Shown: positions 9,667 through 19,872, numbered from the stretch's first letter. The stretch is 56,005 nt of DNA from Jaenimonas drosophilae (GCA_030849065.1 JASAON010001559.1:1-56005); one strand, 5' to 3'. The notes: generated by a model not told the origin, from the letters alone. Translations and numbers: made by a program.

Positions 9667-10152
9667 GATTTTTTCGAGCTGCTGGTGATCTCCTGCAGAT
9701 CCCATCTGGACAGTATATCCCACGTTCTGAGCAAGACTCATCAAACACTCAAGGGCTGGAAAGATCGGCACCTCCTTCCCAATCTTGGATTGTGACTCAG
9801 TCGGACTTTGTTCTCCGTTTTTTTTTTCGTGTGCGCTGTCTTTTCGCTTTTTTTTTTTGAGGGGGCGTTGCTGTTGTTCACGAACAATATACGGACACTT
9901 GGTGGACTGAAACTTGATTTCCCCACAACTGTAGACAGGAATCCCTTATTGTATACAGCGCACACAGCAGCGTGAAGACGTCTATCACACCTGACACTTG
10001 TATTTTGTTTTGTTTAACGGTTTGCTGTGGGAAAACAAGCAGGTCATTCAGTGAAAGAGTGACTACGCACAGGAAAAGAGGCTAGCTCAGGTTGTTGTTG
10101 TTGTTGTTGTTCTTTCTCTACTTTTACGATTACCATTTGTTTCACTGCGATA

Positions 10153-12162
10153 ATGGGCAGCAAGACGCGAAGGCATGATACGGTCAAGCCGTCAAAGTTT
10201 AAAACATCCATGTGCACCTACTTCACCAGTGCGGGAGGGTGTCCCTTTGGGTCGGACTGCGCCTTCGCTCACGGGAAGGACGAACTCCGTGCGGAGGGGC
10301 CAATGCCTACGCCAGCGGGAACGGATGTCGCGGGCCGCAGCACAGACACCGTCAGTCAGATGGCCTCTCAGGACTCGCGCACTGGCGCCGCTAACACAGA
10401 GCAAGCCTTTCCGCCAAAGATGGACGCCGCACTGCCTCGTCCCCCCGCCGCTTGTGCGGAGGACCAGAAAGGAAGTCCTCCGACGAAGAGCAAGATTATT
10501 GGGCAGAAGGCTCCTAAAAACGTCCCGAACGCCAAGTGGAACCGTTTTGGAACTATGGGGAGCTCTGGTGCAATTGTCTCTAACCCACAAATTTCGGCTG
10601 CTGCTCGAATGCCTCTCCCCAGCGCAACTACAATGTTGCCCCAGCCAGCGGCCCAGGCTACTTCCAATACCGGGCCAGTCCCCTACATGCAGCTCGTGAC
10701 AGGCAATTACCCCTACTTCAGTATCAACAACGACCACGCAGTCAACATGGTGATGGACGGAGCCCGCACTGGATCGGCCACTGCCAGCATTAGTCCATAT
10801 ACCGCTGTCATTCCATCTGGCTACCTAGCATCTGCTTCGCTCAGCCACAGCCAAAATGGAAGTACCTCAGCCCCTGATGCACGATCGGCAGGTGGACCAT
10901 TTACTCTCTTTACTGTAGATGGCGCTGTTCCCGGCCCAACTGCTCTTCCTCTCGGACTGCCTCATAGCCACTCACACAACAGTCTTGGAAGTAATGGGCC
11001 AGCTGCAGTGGTTACGCCAGCAAGTGCTATACCTATCCCGTACCACCCTAGCGCAACTGTTGAGCAGCTGGGAGGTCCCCCTACCGGCGTGGGAGGTCTG
11101 CATAATCGAAGTGGTTTCGCTCCAGTCACTGGGCTGCAAGTTTCTGCCATGCCTATGGATCAACGTATCTACAGCTCCCAGGTGACCGCGCAGAACTCTG
11201 GGCCATTCATGTATGCCACCCCTGCTGGAGGTACATACGTGATGGGCTACCCTCCCGTGGGGATGAACAGTATGCGACCAACAGGAAACCCATCAGCCCC
11301 ACCTTCTCAAGCTCACTCATCACCTCCTCTCTACCAGACGCAAACGACTGGCCCACAGATGAGTACCTCCCAGCCTCAGTCTAGCTCTGCCGACGGAGCC
11401 ACCGCGTGGATCTCACCTACTGGTGTGTTTGCAGGAGGGAAAGCTCCCAGTCGAAGCCTGCCAGTCGTCTACGAAACTGCGGCAAATGCTGGAGTGGATG
11501 CGCACCCTTGTGAAGGAGGTAATTCAGTGGCCACGCGACGCGAAGAGATACGGGCAGTCCATATGCAGCCCTCACCGAAGACAGTTCACAGCGAGCCACC
11601 CTCTTCCTCTGCCCTGCGTGGCCAAGGAAGTGAAGACCCAGAAGAAGACCTTTTCTCGACGGGGAACTGGGGAGCGCTCATGTTTCAGCCCATGTGCAGC
11701 TCTGGTCGCAGTGCCAAGGAAAGTACCTACTCCGACAGCACTCTGCAGCAATCTGAATCTCATCCACTCCTGGGGCAAACCCCAATTATCAATGAACCCA
11801 TTTTCGTTGACGGATCTAACGTCCCTGCGATATCCGCCATATCCGGACCCGTGCACTTTGCTCCACCAAATGCTCAGGGGTTAGAAAACCTTCCCACACC
11901 CACTCCTCTCTCACACGACCATGCTGGGACGCTGCGTCGAAGTGCGATTTGCTCCACGTCAAAAGATGGTAGTGCTCGTGGACGACGGCCAGTTTCCGTG
12001 AACGTATTCAGAAGCTCATGCCGTGCTGCGGGGGTCTCCACTTTTGGCACAACCGATGGTGACTCCTCTGGAGTGTACCATGGCGTGAGCACCCCTCGCA
12101 GCTCACCTTGTGCCTCATCTATTCGCCCTTGGGATGAAATGCATGAAGATTACTGTATATAG
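10153..12162 (+). CDS. CCCH zinc-finger RNA-binding protein (ZC3H12/13-like)
   Basis: The protein is 669 residues. A basic N-terminus KPSKFKTSMC leads into a single CCCH finger with C21-x8-C30-x5-C36-x3-H40, the tristetraprolin spacing that binds single-stranded RNA. The rest is low complexity, rich in Ser, Pro, Gly, Ala and Gln, and probably disordered. A short motif SARGRRPVSV at 607-616 recurs in the smaller CCCH protein encoded downstream. In kinetoplastids such proteins bind 3' UTRs and control mRNA stability or translation. Together with the gene at 15015 this makes a tandem CCCH pair resembling, as I recall, ZC3H12 and ZC3H13 of T. brucei. The start ATG follows a TGT/pyrimidine tract, and earlier in-frame ATGs are absent. 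Confidence 0.85.
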   Translation: MGSKTRRHDTVKPSKFKTSMCTYFTSAGGCPFGSDCAFAHGKDELRAEGPMPTPAGTDVAGRSTDTVSQMASQDSRTGAANTEQAFPPKMDAALPRPPAACAEDQKGSPPTKSKIIGQKAPKNVPNAKWNRFGTMGSSGAIVSNPQISAAARMPLPSATTMLPQPAAQATSNTGPVPYMQLVTGNYPYFSINNDHAVNMVMDGARTGSATASISPYTAVIPSGYLASASLSHSQNGSTSAPDARSAGGPFTLFTVDGAVPGPTALPLGLPHSHSHNSLGSNGPAAVVTPASAIPIPYHPSATVEQLGGPPTGVGGLHNRSGFAPVTGLQVSAMPMDQRIYSSQVTAQNSGPFMYATPAGGTYVMGYPPVGMNSMRPTGNPSAPPSQAHSSPPLYQTQTTGPQMSTSQPQSSSADGATAWISPTGVFAGGKAPSRSLPVVYETAANAGVDAHPCEGGNSVATRREEIRAVHMQPSPKTVHSEPPSSSALRGQGSEDPEEDLFSTGNWGALMFQPMCSSGRSAKESTYSDSTLQQSESHPLLGQTPIINEPIFVDGSNVPAISAISGPVHFAPPNAQGLENLPTPTPLSHDHAGTLRRSAICSTSKDGSARGRRPVSVNVFRSSCRAAGVSTFGTTDGDSSGVYHGVSTPRSSPCASSIRPWDEMHEDYCI

Positions 12163-15014
12163 TGGTACAACACGCTGTCAGATCAATTTTTGGCACAAGT
12201 GTTTCTGATCAGCGCGGCTCTCATCCGAGTTGCCTCGCCCCAAAACGATCACACCGGAGTTGCGGCTGAGGGTACCATCATCTCACAGCTCTGTCTGGAG
12301 ACTCCGTTTTTTCCCCTTCCTCCTTTTTTTGTTGTTGTTGATCGGATTCATGGCCACAACCATAATATGGGCACATAGCGAGGGAACTGAGACTGAGTGA
12401 GTGAGACAGTGGCTACGATGAAGCACGTACAAAGTCAATCTCATTGGCGGCTCTCAGTTTCCTGTCTATCAATCATATCCACGCCCACACCTCGCTATCT
12501 GCTCGATACGGTGTACCACGAGTACACTGCTAGTCGTCATGGCTTGGTGGTTTGGCCCTTGGTTTTCTCCGGTAATGGAACTAACGTATCAGTGGGGTTC
12601 ATCTCCCAGGCTTCTTTTTCTGAAGGCCATCCTCATCGGCTCGGGAAGAGATGCTGGCATTTGCGTAAGTAACCCACGAGGAGGTGAGTGTGTATTTTGA
12701 ACCGTTGTGCGTATTCAAGGTAGCATTCTATGATTTGAGGAGGGTGTGGCGTTTTTTTTTTCGTGATTGTGTTAGCCCAGGAGTGGAAGCGAAATTGAGA
12801 GGTGGCTCTCAAGTTGCTTCCGAAATAACACAGTCACCATGTTTTTCCCCTTTTTTGCTCGATTTCTATCTTCCTGTTTCTCAAAAACTATAAGCAGATG
12901 TGCAGGCGACTAAACAACAATGAATAGATAAGCAACGGAAGAGACTGAGATGGTTCTTTAACAATATTGAGTTTATGCTTCTAGTGCGGCTGTCGTTGCT
13001 CTTCTCCTTTATGATTGGTTTTTCCTCTCGAATCGTGCGGATAGCTTCTCGACAGCTTCTCTCTCTTTCCCTCCTCAGTGTGAGGTGTCTCGTTCTTGAA
13101 TTCTCCGATCATGTGTTTTCCCGATTCGGGGGAGGGGGTTGTGGGGGCGGAAGAGAATACCTCTCCATCATTGCATTGGCCAGTTTGAGGCAGTTTTCTT
13201 CTTCCCCTTCATAAAAACCTTCACCTCATGCGCCAAGAATCGCTCCAGCACTAAGCACAACTAGAGCAGTCTACGTCGCGCGCTTCGTACTTTTTTGTTT
13301 CTTTTCCTTTCTCCTCTCTTTGTTTTATTCATTCTCGAGGCACCCAATCAGACTCCCATCGTCCCACAGATTGGGTATTGCCGTCTGCCTCGCGGAGTTC
13401 CACACCTTCTGCACTCGTGATTCGCTTGAGACTTTGAAGATGTTTCAGTTGGGGGCACATGATAACGATCACCACATGAACTCTCCGCTTGGCTAGCACG
13501 TGGGTCAGCCTACAGCGCCGTGATTAAGCAAGGGGGAATGGCCGATTTTGCGACCACCTCTTCCCACTGTGCATCCTACACTCACTTTTCTCTTTTCTGG
13601 CACAGACAACTCTTGAGGCAGGGATGTCTGAACTTGAGATACCATGCCGGTAGCTCTCGTGTGATCGAATTCCTTACTGGAATACGGTGGATGTATTTGC
13701 TGTTGTTTTTCTTGGTCCTGTGTTTGCGTTATTCCTCGATGCTGGTAGCTGGGCTTGTGTGCTTGAGGAATTTTTTTTACCACGGCAATCCACTGCAACC
13801 CGCTACCCACCGTTCGCTTTTCGATCCTGTTCTCTTCCGCCTCACACCTCTCTGCTGCGCAACCTTGTTCTTCCAGGACGCGGCTATGTTGTGGGTCTAC
13901 TTGAGGTGAATCCGTTCCACTGGTGACCTCTTCGAGCAACGCTGAATGTGTCAGCTGTACGTCTTCTCTTCCGCTGTAATTGTTCCTTCTCTCACACCAC
14001 AATTTCCCACCCATGCTTATTGGAGTGGTGGCAAATATCTATGCTCATACTCTGTGTCATGACGGCGCTACTGTTAGCCCCCAGCACCACAAATATCTGT
14101 TTGGGTTGGTGAAGGGATTCAGTCGTTCGTACTGACTGTCATGCAGGATTCTCACTTTGCTCTTCAAACACTGTTACATGCGTTTCTTTCATGTTCTTCT
14201 TGTTCAATCTAAAGGCACTTCCTGTGTAAAGACTCAACAATAATTTACCGTTCACACCCACGCAGTCCTCGCTGTCCATAGCACGAGAATGCGCCAATCG
14301 GCCTCCCTGGTGTCAACCTGCTCCACGCCGTCATCACCAAGATCTCCCACCAGAACAATTTTCTTGCAGTTGCATCCACCTTTCGTATCCGTCCCCGTCT
14401 CCACACCTACGGACAGCTATCACCTTCCAGATTTGAAGGACATGGATCACTACTATGCGCTTCCCTCGGTGCTGCACCACACAACTGGACGCGTCGATTA
14501 TCACTGCAGGGAGCTCACTTCACTCTCCACAGCCTTTTCAATTATATTGAATCGTCCCGTCAACAACAAGAACAGTACGGGCGATTTACCGATGTGCGCG
14601 CTACTTCCCCTCAGACTTCATAAACTGGAGCTCCATGATTCGCTCCAGTGATACACCTTCGATTTATTTGTTTATTTTGTTGTGTTCTTGTTCTTTTTAT
14701 GTGTGCCAAACCCTGCTGTTTCGCTTCTACTCTGCGGAGTTGCCCCGCCGCTTTCGATGAGTGGCTGCATGGTAACATGTGCCGCTTCGTCGCACTAACA
14801 TCCTCAGGGCTTTTCACCGTCAAATGGGTAATCCTTCGACGCGCTGTGATATCTTTGGAGCCAACCCTCAACCACGTACGCATACTGCGTTTTCCTGAAG
14901 TCGTTGAAGACGCACCAAACCTTCGATCATCCTTCTCTTCCACACCTCCTAAAATATGCAGCTGTAGTACGCGAAAGCATCTTCCTTCACATCACTCACT
15001 TCATCACCAGCCCA
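12163..15014 (+). other. 2.85-kb non-coding region between the two CCCH genes
   Basis: The region is T- and CT-rich on the plus strand with many poly-T and poly-pyrimidine blocks. It looks like a very long 3' UTR of the upstream CCCH mRNA plus the 5' UTR of the downstream one. Open frames on both strands are short and overlap each other. Only the one at 14289-14651 is considered a possible small gene. Two pyrimidine tracts near 14915-14948 and 14975-15007 each precede an AG and would fit trans-splicing of the second CCCH gene. Confidence 0.5.
14289..14651 (+). CDS. possible small Ser/Pro-rich protein, doubtful
   Basis: This 120-codon ATG frame is preceded by pyrimidine-rich DNA and an AG shortly before the ATG. 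The predicted product starts with a Ser/Thr/Pro-rich, weakly basic segment and has no recognisable domain. It might be a small hypothetical gene, or part of the long UTR between the CCCH genes. There is no independent evidence such as motif conservation. I list it because nothing else explains this stretch. Confidence 0.22.
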   Translation: MRQSASLVSTCSTPSSPRSPTRTIFLQLHPPFVSVPVSTPTDSYHLPDLKDMDHYYALPSVLHHTTGRVDYHCRELTSLSTAFSIILNRPVNNKNSTGDLPMCALLPLRLHKLELHDSLQ

Positions 15015-15584
15015 ATGCCCAAGGCCAACAGGCACGCCGAAGTCAAGCCTTCCAAGTATAAGACAACGCTCTGCCAGTTTTATTCTCGTGGAGAGGAATG
15101 CCCATTTGCCCCGCGCTGCGCCTTCGCCCATGGAGAGCACGATCTTCAGACAGAGCAAGAAAACGCTGAACTGCTCAAGTCCTCCGGGCTGAGTCGGCTG
15201 GAACCCATGTTCGTCGCCCCAGAGATCCCAGCAGGGTTGGCGGCAATAGAAGCCACGTGCCCGTCGTCCCCTGTGGACACCTCCGCCTCGGCACGTCGTC
15301 GACGCCCAGTGATGGTCTCTCTGCCCAAGCACAGCACCACCTCTGATCAGCACTCCTCGCCCTACAACCCCGGGTACGACGACACGCGCTTCACTCAGGT
15401 CAACCGCCGGGACAGCCCCTACCATGCCACCACGGGAAGCAGCTGGAGCCGACGCTTTCTGGAGCCCTTCTCAGCTGCCGACAGTATCCGCTGCCACTGC
15501 GACTTCTCTTCTACCTGCCGCAGCGAACAACCCTCTGTCTACCGCCACAACCCATACAGCTTATCTGGGCAGTTTGAGCTGTAG
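15015..15584 (+). CDS. small CCCH zinc-finger protein with MKT1-binding-type motif
   Basis: The product is 189 residues from the ATG at 15015; the upstream in-frame region has no better ATG, and AG acceptors lie just before it. The N-terminus KPSKYKTTLC and the finger C20-x8-C29-x5-C35-x3-H39 closely match the protein encoded at 10153, so the two are paralogues. The C-terminal half is Ser/Arg/Pro-rich with a SARRRRPVMV motif at 92-101, also shared with the paralogue. Near the C-terminus YRHNPY (176-181) fits the (Y/W/T)(R/Q)H(N/D)PY consensus through which kinetoplastid RNA-binding proteins such as ZC3H11 recruit MKT1 and so stabilise bound mRNAs. An mRNA-stabilising role is therefore inferred. 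It may correspond to ZC3H11, ZC3H12 or ZC3H13 of T. brucei. Confidence 0.85.
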   Translation: MPKANRHAEVKPSKYKTTLCQFYSRGEECPFAPRCAFAHGEHDLQTEQENAELLKSSGLSRLEPMFVAPEIPAGLAAIEATCPSSPVDTSASARRRRPVMVSLPKHSTTSDQHSSPYNPGYDDTRFTQVNRRDSPYHATTGSSWSRRFLEPFSAADSIRCHCDFSSTCRSEQPSVYRHNPYSLSGQFEL

Positions 15585-16836
15585 GCAAGCCTTCTGCATC
15601 AACTTCTACTTTGCCCAGCGATCGTCGCGGCAAAGTGATATCGTCAAAACATCAATTCATCCGGAGTGGTCAACGCGAGCACCGCGGCATGTCACGACGT
15701 TCGAGCAGAGATGGCTGCAAGATTGTAGATGAACCTACCAAATCAAACAAAACACATTTGTTTCGAAGCTGCTCCTGTATGTATCCACAGTAGCTGCAAC
15801 TACTCCTCCGCAAGTCGTCAACCTCCATGGATGGGGAGAAGAACCCGGTTGGGTATTCTGGAAAACTTCCTCCCTGACTGCGCACCCGTTTCAGCACTCT
15901 TCGCCTTCCTCGGCGGGGTCGCCCTAAACAGATGAAGACGTTTTCTTTGGTAACAGTAATAAATGTCTCCAGGCTGAAGGTGCGACTCACGTCGAACAAG
16001 AAAGAAAAGACGGCCGAGATTGGGTGTTTAGTTCATCCCCCACCGTGAGTTGTTTGACGGGGTTTTCGTGGAGATAGGTGATGTGGCGCTGAGTTTCCAC
16101 AGAAGTTAGCTGTAAGTTGTCAGCCACCATCGCGGCTCCGAGATTGGGAAGAGCGCGGTGGTGGATATGGCATGCGTAATTTGATGAACATTTCGTTGTT
16201 GTTTACCATTCAATATGAAGACTCCCACTCCACCCCTCCCCCTTTCAGTTCTCCCTTTCCAGTATTCCAGCGGCGCGGGTGAACTGACCGCTGATCTTTT
16301 TCTTTTCTTCGTCGCTTGCTGTGTTTCTTTTGTGGGACGCAATCTCTGCACCTCACACAAACGGTCGAGGAAGGCCGAATTCCCCAAAGAAAAAAAACTT
16401 TCGATCTTTTAGCCTCCATGCACACACTCTCATCCATCAACTTGCTGATTTCAGATGTGCCGCAGGTCATACCACCGGCGGGCAACACCAGTTGTTGTTG
16501 GAGAAGAGCAGACGCGTGTGTATGGGTTGGCGCGAGACAAGACGTTCTTTTCTTTCATTTTGGGGTCCGGAACAGAAGCCGCAGTTGTTGCAGTGCACCG
16601 GTGGAAGTGGTGCACGTGTCTGTAATGGTTCATACCTCTCCATGACGATTAGACAACAACCATCGGTGCAGCACTTCTTCTTCGACACAATAAATGGGAT
16701 GTGTGTGTATGTGAGCGTGAAGAGCACATGAGCTGGGCCAACTGGTGTGGGACGCCATGAAGAGTTTGTGGAAGTGTTAGGCTTGTGCGTGTGCACGCCG
16801 GCATTTCAATGTTTCGATGTTGGCTACCTAATGCGG

Positions 16837-16861
16837 ATGGAGGGTGTATCACACCCTCCAT
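16837..16861. other. 11-bp perfect hairpin in the CCCH 3' UTR
   Basis: ATGGAGGGTGT is followed by three bases and then its exact complement ACACCCTCCAT. In RNA this would be an 11-bp stem with a three-base loop. It lies about 1.25 kb after the stop of the small CCCH gene, probably in its 3' UTR. Confidence 0.7.
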
Positions 16862-17395
16862 GTTGTTTTTGGCGCCACTAGCAACGAACTCTCTGACCTC
16901 TTCGCGAGGCGTCGTGAATGCGTGTTGTGGGTTGGAACGAGTCTAAAAGGGTGTCCTTTATCGTTCCTGCCTTTCACATCACCCTATATTCACATTCCCC
17001 ACATCTGTGGCTAGACAACTGGGGTGCTTCTCTCATGCTCTCTCCCTCTTTCCTTTTTACGAGCAGCAGGGCTGACGAACAATGTGGAGTTCTGACTTCC
17101 ATCCTGGTTACGTGCAATGGAGCGAAGGCTAATGCGTATACTGTAGAGCCAACAGTGAATGGTTCCCAAGACCACCCATCAGCATTTTCTCTCCCATGTG
17201 CCGTTTTCCAGAACAACGATGGAGCTAGCAATAACGGTAGCGCATTTTCTTTTTCTATGCGTACCAGTGCAAGCCTCAGGTCTTCTCACATTGGATGATT
17301 GAATAGGAGTCAGGTTCTTGCTGGTAGCCTCCGCGGCATTCACGTGCGGACTGTCAATGAGCCTCCTTCTTGAGATCTGTTGTCCCTTACGCCGT

Positions 17396-17529
17396 TCCGT
17401 TCTTTTTGTGCGCCACCTTCTTTCGTTTTATCTTTCTTTCGTCGTATGCCACATTGAATCTGCTCCATCATGTCTGGGCGATTACGGCGCATAACAACTC
17501 TTCTTCGCGTACCTTCCTCCGCTTGTGAG
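17396..17529 (+). promoter_or_regulatory. polypyrimidine tract and first downstream AG that decide the helicase start
   Basis: The tract at 17396-17440 is the strongest pyrimidine run here, and the first AG after it is at 17528-17529. If the spliced leader is added there, the ATG at 17470 is not in the mRNA. Later in-frame ATGs are at 17557, 17581 and 17638. The last opens directly onto an RGG-rich segment typical of this helicase group. A weaker tract ending at AG 17373-17374 is an alternative. Confidence 0.45.
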
Positions 17530-17637
17530 GTGCAGTACGCTACTTTGGAACAGGCGATGAGCTATTCTGTCAGTACTCTTATGTTTCTTCTTCAACCCCA
17601 TGCTTCTCTCTCAAGCTCAACTGTAGGATTTGTGGTC

Positions 17638-19872
17638 ATGCCGCCTAGTCGCAGTAGCTCTACCGGCCGCGGCCGCGGAGGCGGTGGTGGCCGCGGACGT
17701 GGACGTGGACGCGGTATGGCGCGGTCGCCAGGCCGTGGCAGGGGTCGTGGCTTCGCTGGTGCTCGTAGCCTTCACGTGGATGAGGACGTGGCAACGGAGG
17801 TAAATGAATTTGCCAATGAATCTGCGGGCTTTTTCAGCGATCTGACGGGAGTCCGTCGCTCTGCCGCCCCTCGTGAGGAGGCCTCCACGGAGCAATCGGT
17901 GAAGGAAGGTTCCACCCTGCCTGCCCCGGGCGAACTCCTCGCCACAAAGGTCGTGACGGGCAGCGAACAGACTCAGGACCGCGTGCTGTGGCTGGAGCTT
18001 GGCCTCTGCAAAGCACTCATCCGCGCAGTAACTCACCTTGGCTTTATTGCCCCCACCCCCGTTCAGGCCGAGGCAATCCCCGCCGCTCTCAATGGCACAG
18101 ACGTCTGTGCGAGAGCCGTCACCGGATCTGGCAAAACGGCCGCCTTCCTTCTTCCACTGGCGCACCTATTGCTGACTCGTCCACCACAGAAGTCCACCAT
18201 GTTGAACAGCAAACGTCGTTACATTCGTGCAGTAATTCTACTCCCCACCCGTGAGTTGGGGGTGCAGTGTGAAAGCATGCTGAAATCCTTGTTGCAATTC
18301 ACAACGGGCCTCACTGTGGCCTTGGCCATTGGCGGTGTTGCACCATCCGCCCAGGAGGCGGCCTTGGATGCAGTGCCGGACATCCTCATTGCTACTCCAG
18401 GGCGTCTCGTTGACTTCCTTCACAATCACAAACAAGGCGTTGACCTCACTGGTGTGGAGGTAGCCGTGTTAGATGAGTGTGATCAGATGTTGAACCTTAA
18501 CTTGAAGGATCAGGTTCTGGACGTGTTGGAGCGAATTCCCGTGGAAACCCGCCAGGTGCTGATGTTTTCGGCCACCATGACCGAAGAGGTGGATGAGTTT
18601 GCCACGGAACACCTTTACAAACCCCGCAACGTTGACATTGGCCACGTCGCGCTGCAGGCAAAACTGCGCCAGCAATTCATTCGCATTTTGGACACGGAGG
18701 AGAAGGCTGCGGCGGAGGAAGAGGAACCGGCGGAAAAGACAAAGCGCATTCGGTCTAAGCGACTACGTGAGGAAGCCAAGGCCGCCTCCGGAGAGGATGC
18801 TGCTGCCGAGAGTGGTGATGCACGAAGCAAGATAAAGAGCCGCTATCTTGTTGCACTGTGCCAGAACTACTTCAAGGACCAGGCTCTCATCTTTTGTCGC
18901 TATCGAACCACCGTCCACCGTTTAGCTATCCTCTTTAATGCATTAGGGCTCAGCGCATCGGAAATCCAGGGCAATCAAACCCAAGAAGAGCGCTTTGCCG
19001 CACTCGAGGCTTTCTCATCGGGCAAGGTGCACTACCTCATCACGACGGATGTTGCGGCACGTGGGTTGGATATTCTCAGTGTTAAGACGGTGATCAACTT
19101 CGATCTTCCCCCCTCACTCACTGCCTACATTCACCGCGTAGGTCGAACCGCACGTATTGGCACCTCGGGTACCGCCGTTTCACTTGTCCATGAGGTCGAA
19201 GACAGCGAAATCATGCGCAGGATTTTGGCCGTTAGCGGCGCCATTCATGAGCATCAGGTGGCATCGGTGAAGCGTCGCGATGTGCCGGCCGATCTCCTCA
19301 AGAAGGCCATGATGGACATTGACCGTGTCTTCCCTGAGGTGCGGGGTCAGCTGCAGGCGGAGCAGTTGGAGGAGCGGATTGCACTGGCAGAGAAGCGCTT
19401 TGGACGCAAGAAGGATGCAGTGGACCCTGTTACGGGCCAAATCACCGTCCGAGCCAAGAAGGAGTGGTGCTTGAGTAAGGCGGAGAAGAACCGACGGGAT
19501 GAGGAGGCACGTTTGGCCTATGAGAAGGAGGCAGAGGTCACGGTGAACCGCTTCCAGAATGAGCTCTCCACTCTGGAGCGGGAGGAGTCTTCGATTCTTC
19601 AAAAGATGAAGGTATCTCGCCGCAACGATCGTGAGAAGAAGAACCGCGAGAAGGAGAAGCTAAAGGAGAAGGCCAAGGAGCTGCGCCGCAAGGCAGAGAA
19701 GAAGGTTCAGGCCGGTGTGGTGAAGAAGCTCAAGAAGCAGAAGATTCGTGCCTCTATTCGCGAGCGGCGAGCGGACGAACGCGAGAAGAAGGGTCACGCA
19801 CCCTTCAAGCATGGAGATGGCCGCAAGAGCAACAAGAAATCCAGGCATCGCAAACGTATAAAGCGCCACTAA
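17638..19872 (+). CDS. DRS1/DDX27-like DEAD-box RNA helicase (ribosome assembly)
   Basis: From the ATG at 17638 the protein has 744 residues. An RGG/RGR-rich N-terminus (about 5-40) is followed by a helicase core: Q-motif region FIAPTPVQAEAIP, motif I AVTGSGKT (160-167), PTRELG, TPGR, motif II DECD (279-282), SAT (311-313), ARGLD and HRVGRTAR (499-506). After the core, SVKRRDVPADLLKK matches the region after motif VI in DRS1/DDX27. A long Lys/Arg/Glu-rich C-terminal helix suits nucleolar pre-60S work. An acidic/basic insert of about 45 residues separates the two RecA domains. Motif II reads DECD rather than the usual DEAD of this family. ATPase residues are otherwise intact. The longer start at 17470 is disfavoured by splice-site position. 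Confidence 0.9.
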   Translation: MPPSRSSSTGRGRGGGGGRGRGRGRGMARSPGRGRGRGFAGARSLHVDEDVATEVNEFANESAGFFSDLTGVRRSAAPREEASTEQSVKEGSTLPAPGELLATKVVTGSEQTQDRVLWLELGLCKALIRAVTHLGFIAPTPVQAEAIPAALNGTDVCARAVTGSGKTAAFLLPLAHLLLTRPPQKSTMLNSKRRYIRAVILLPTRELGVQCESMLKSLLQFTTGLTVALAIGGVAPSAQEAALDAVPDILIATPGRLVDFLHNHKQGVDLTGVEVAVLDECDQMLNLNLKDQVLDVLERIPVETRQVLMFSATMTEEVDEFATEHLYKPRNVDIGHVALQAKLRQQFIRILDTEEKAAAEEEEPAEKTKRIRSKRLREEAKAASGEDAAAESGDARSKIKSRYLVALCQNYFKDQALIFCRYRTTVHRLAILFNALGLSASEIQGNQTQEERFAALEAFSSGKVHYLITTDVAARGLDILSVKTVINFDLPPSLTAYIHRVGRTARIGTSGTAVSLVHEVEDSEIMRRILAVSGAIHEHQVASVKRRDVPADLLKKAMMDIDRVFPEVRGQLQAEQLEERIALAEKRFGRKKDAVDPVTGQITVRAKKEWCLSKAEKNRRDEEARLAYEKEAEVTVNRFQNELSTLEREESSILQKMKVSRRNDREKKNREKEKLKEKAKELRRKAEKKVQAGVVKKLKKQKIRASIRERRADEREKKGHAPFKHGDGRKSNKKSRHRKRIKRH

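Larger units (their letters stand above)
8074..10152 (+). other. 2.1-kb non-coding region before the first CCCH gene
   Basis: This long spacer is pyrimidine-rich and has no convincing gene. A 119-codon ATG frame at 8398-8757 has an unremarkable composition and no domain. The region contains a C10 run near 8284, a perfect 45-base tandem duplication at 9343-9432, an 8-bp hairpin at 9648-9666, T runs at about 9820-9860 and a TGT triplet repeat at about 10094-10111. Much of it is probably the 3' UTR of the phosphatase gene plus a long 5' UTR of the CCCH gene. Confidence 0.5.
15585..17637 (+). other. 2.05-kb non-coding region before the helicase gene
   Basis: This is probably the long 3' UTR of the small CCCH gene followed by the helicase 5' UTR. 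Short open frames overlap on both strands without protein character. It contains an 11-bp hairpin at 16837-16861 and a strong pyrimidine tract at 17396-17440. The helicase frame is open back to 17470, but that part is treated as untranslated (see the acceptor entry). Confidence 0.5.

Noticed and set aside
13505..14014. 169-codon minus-strand frame and overlapping plus-strand frames
   Set aside because: They lie antisense within the long inter-CCCH spacer, overlap each other and show no protein motif.
17470..17637. 56-residue N-terminal extension of the helicase
   Set aside because: No AG lies between the main pyrimidine tract and the ATG at 17470, so that ATG would probably be spliced away. 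A weaker alternative acceptor leaves some doubt.
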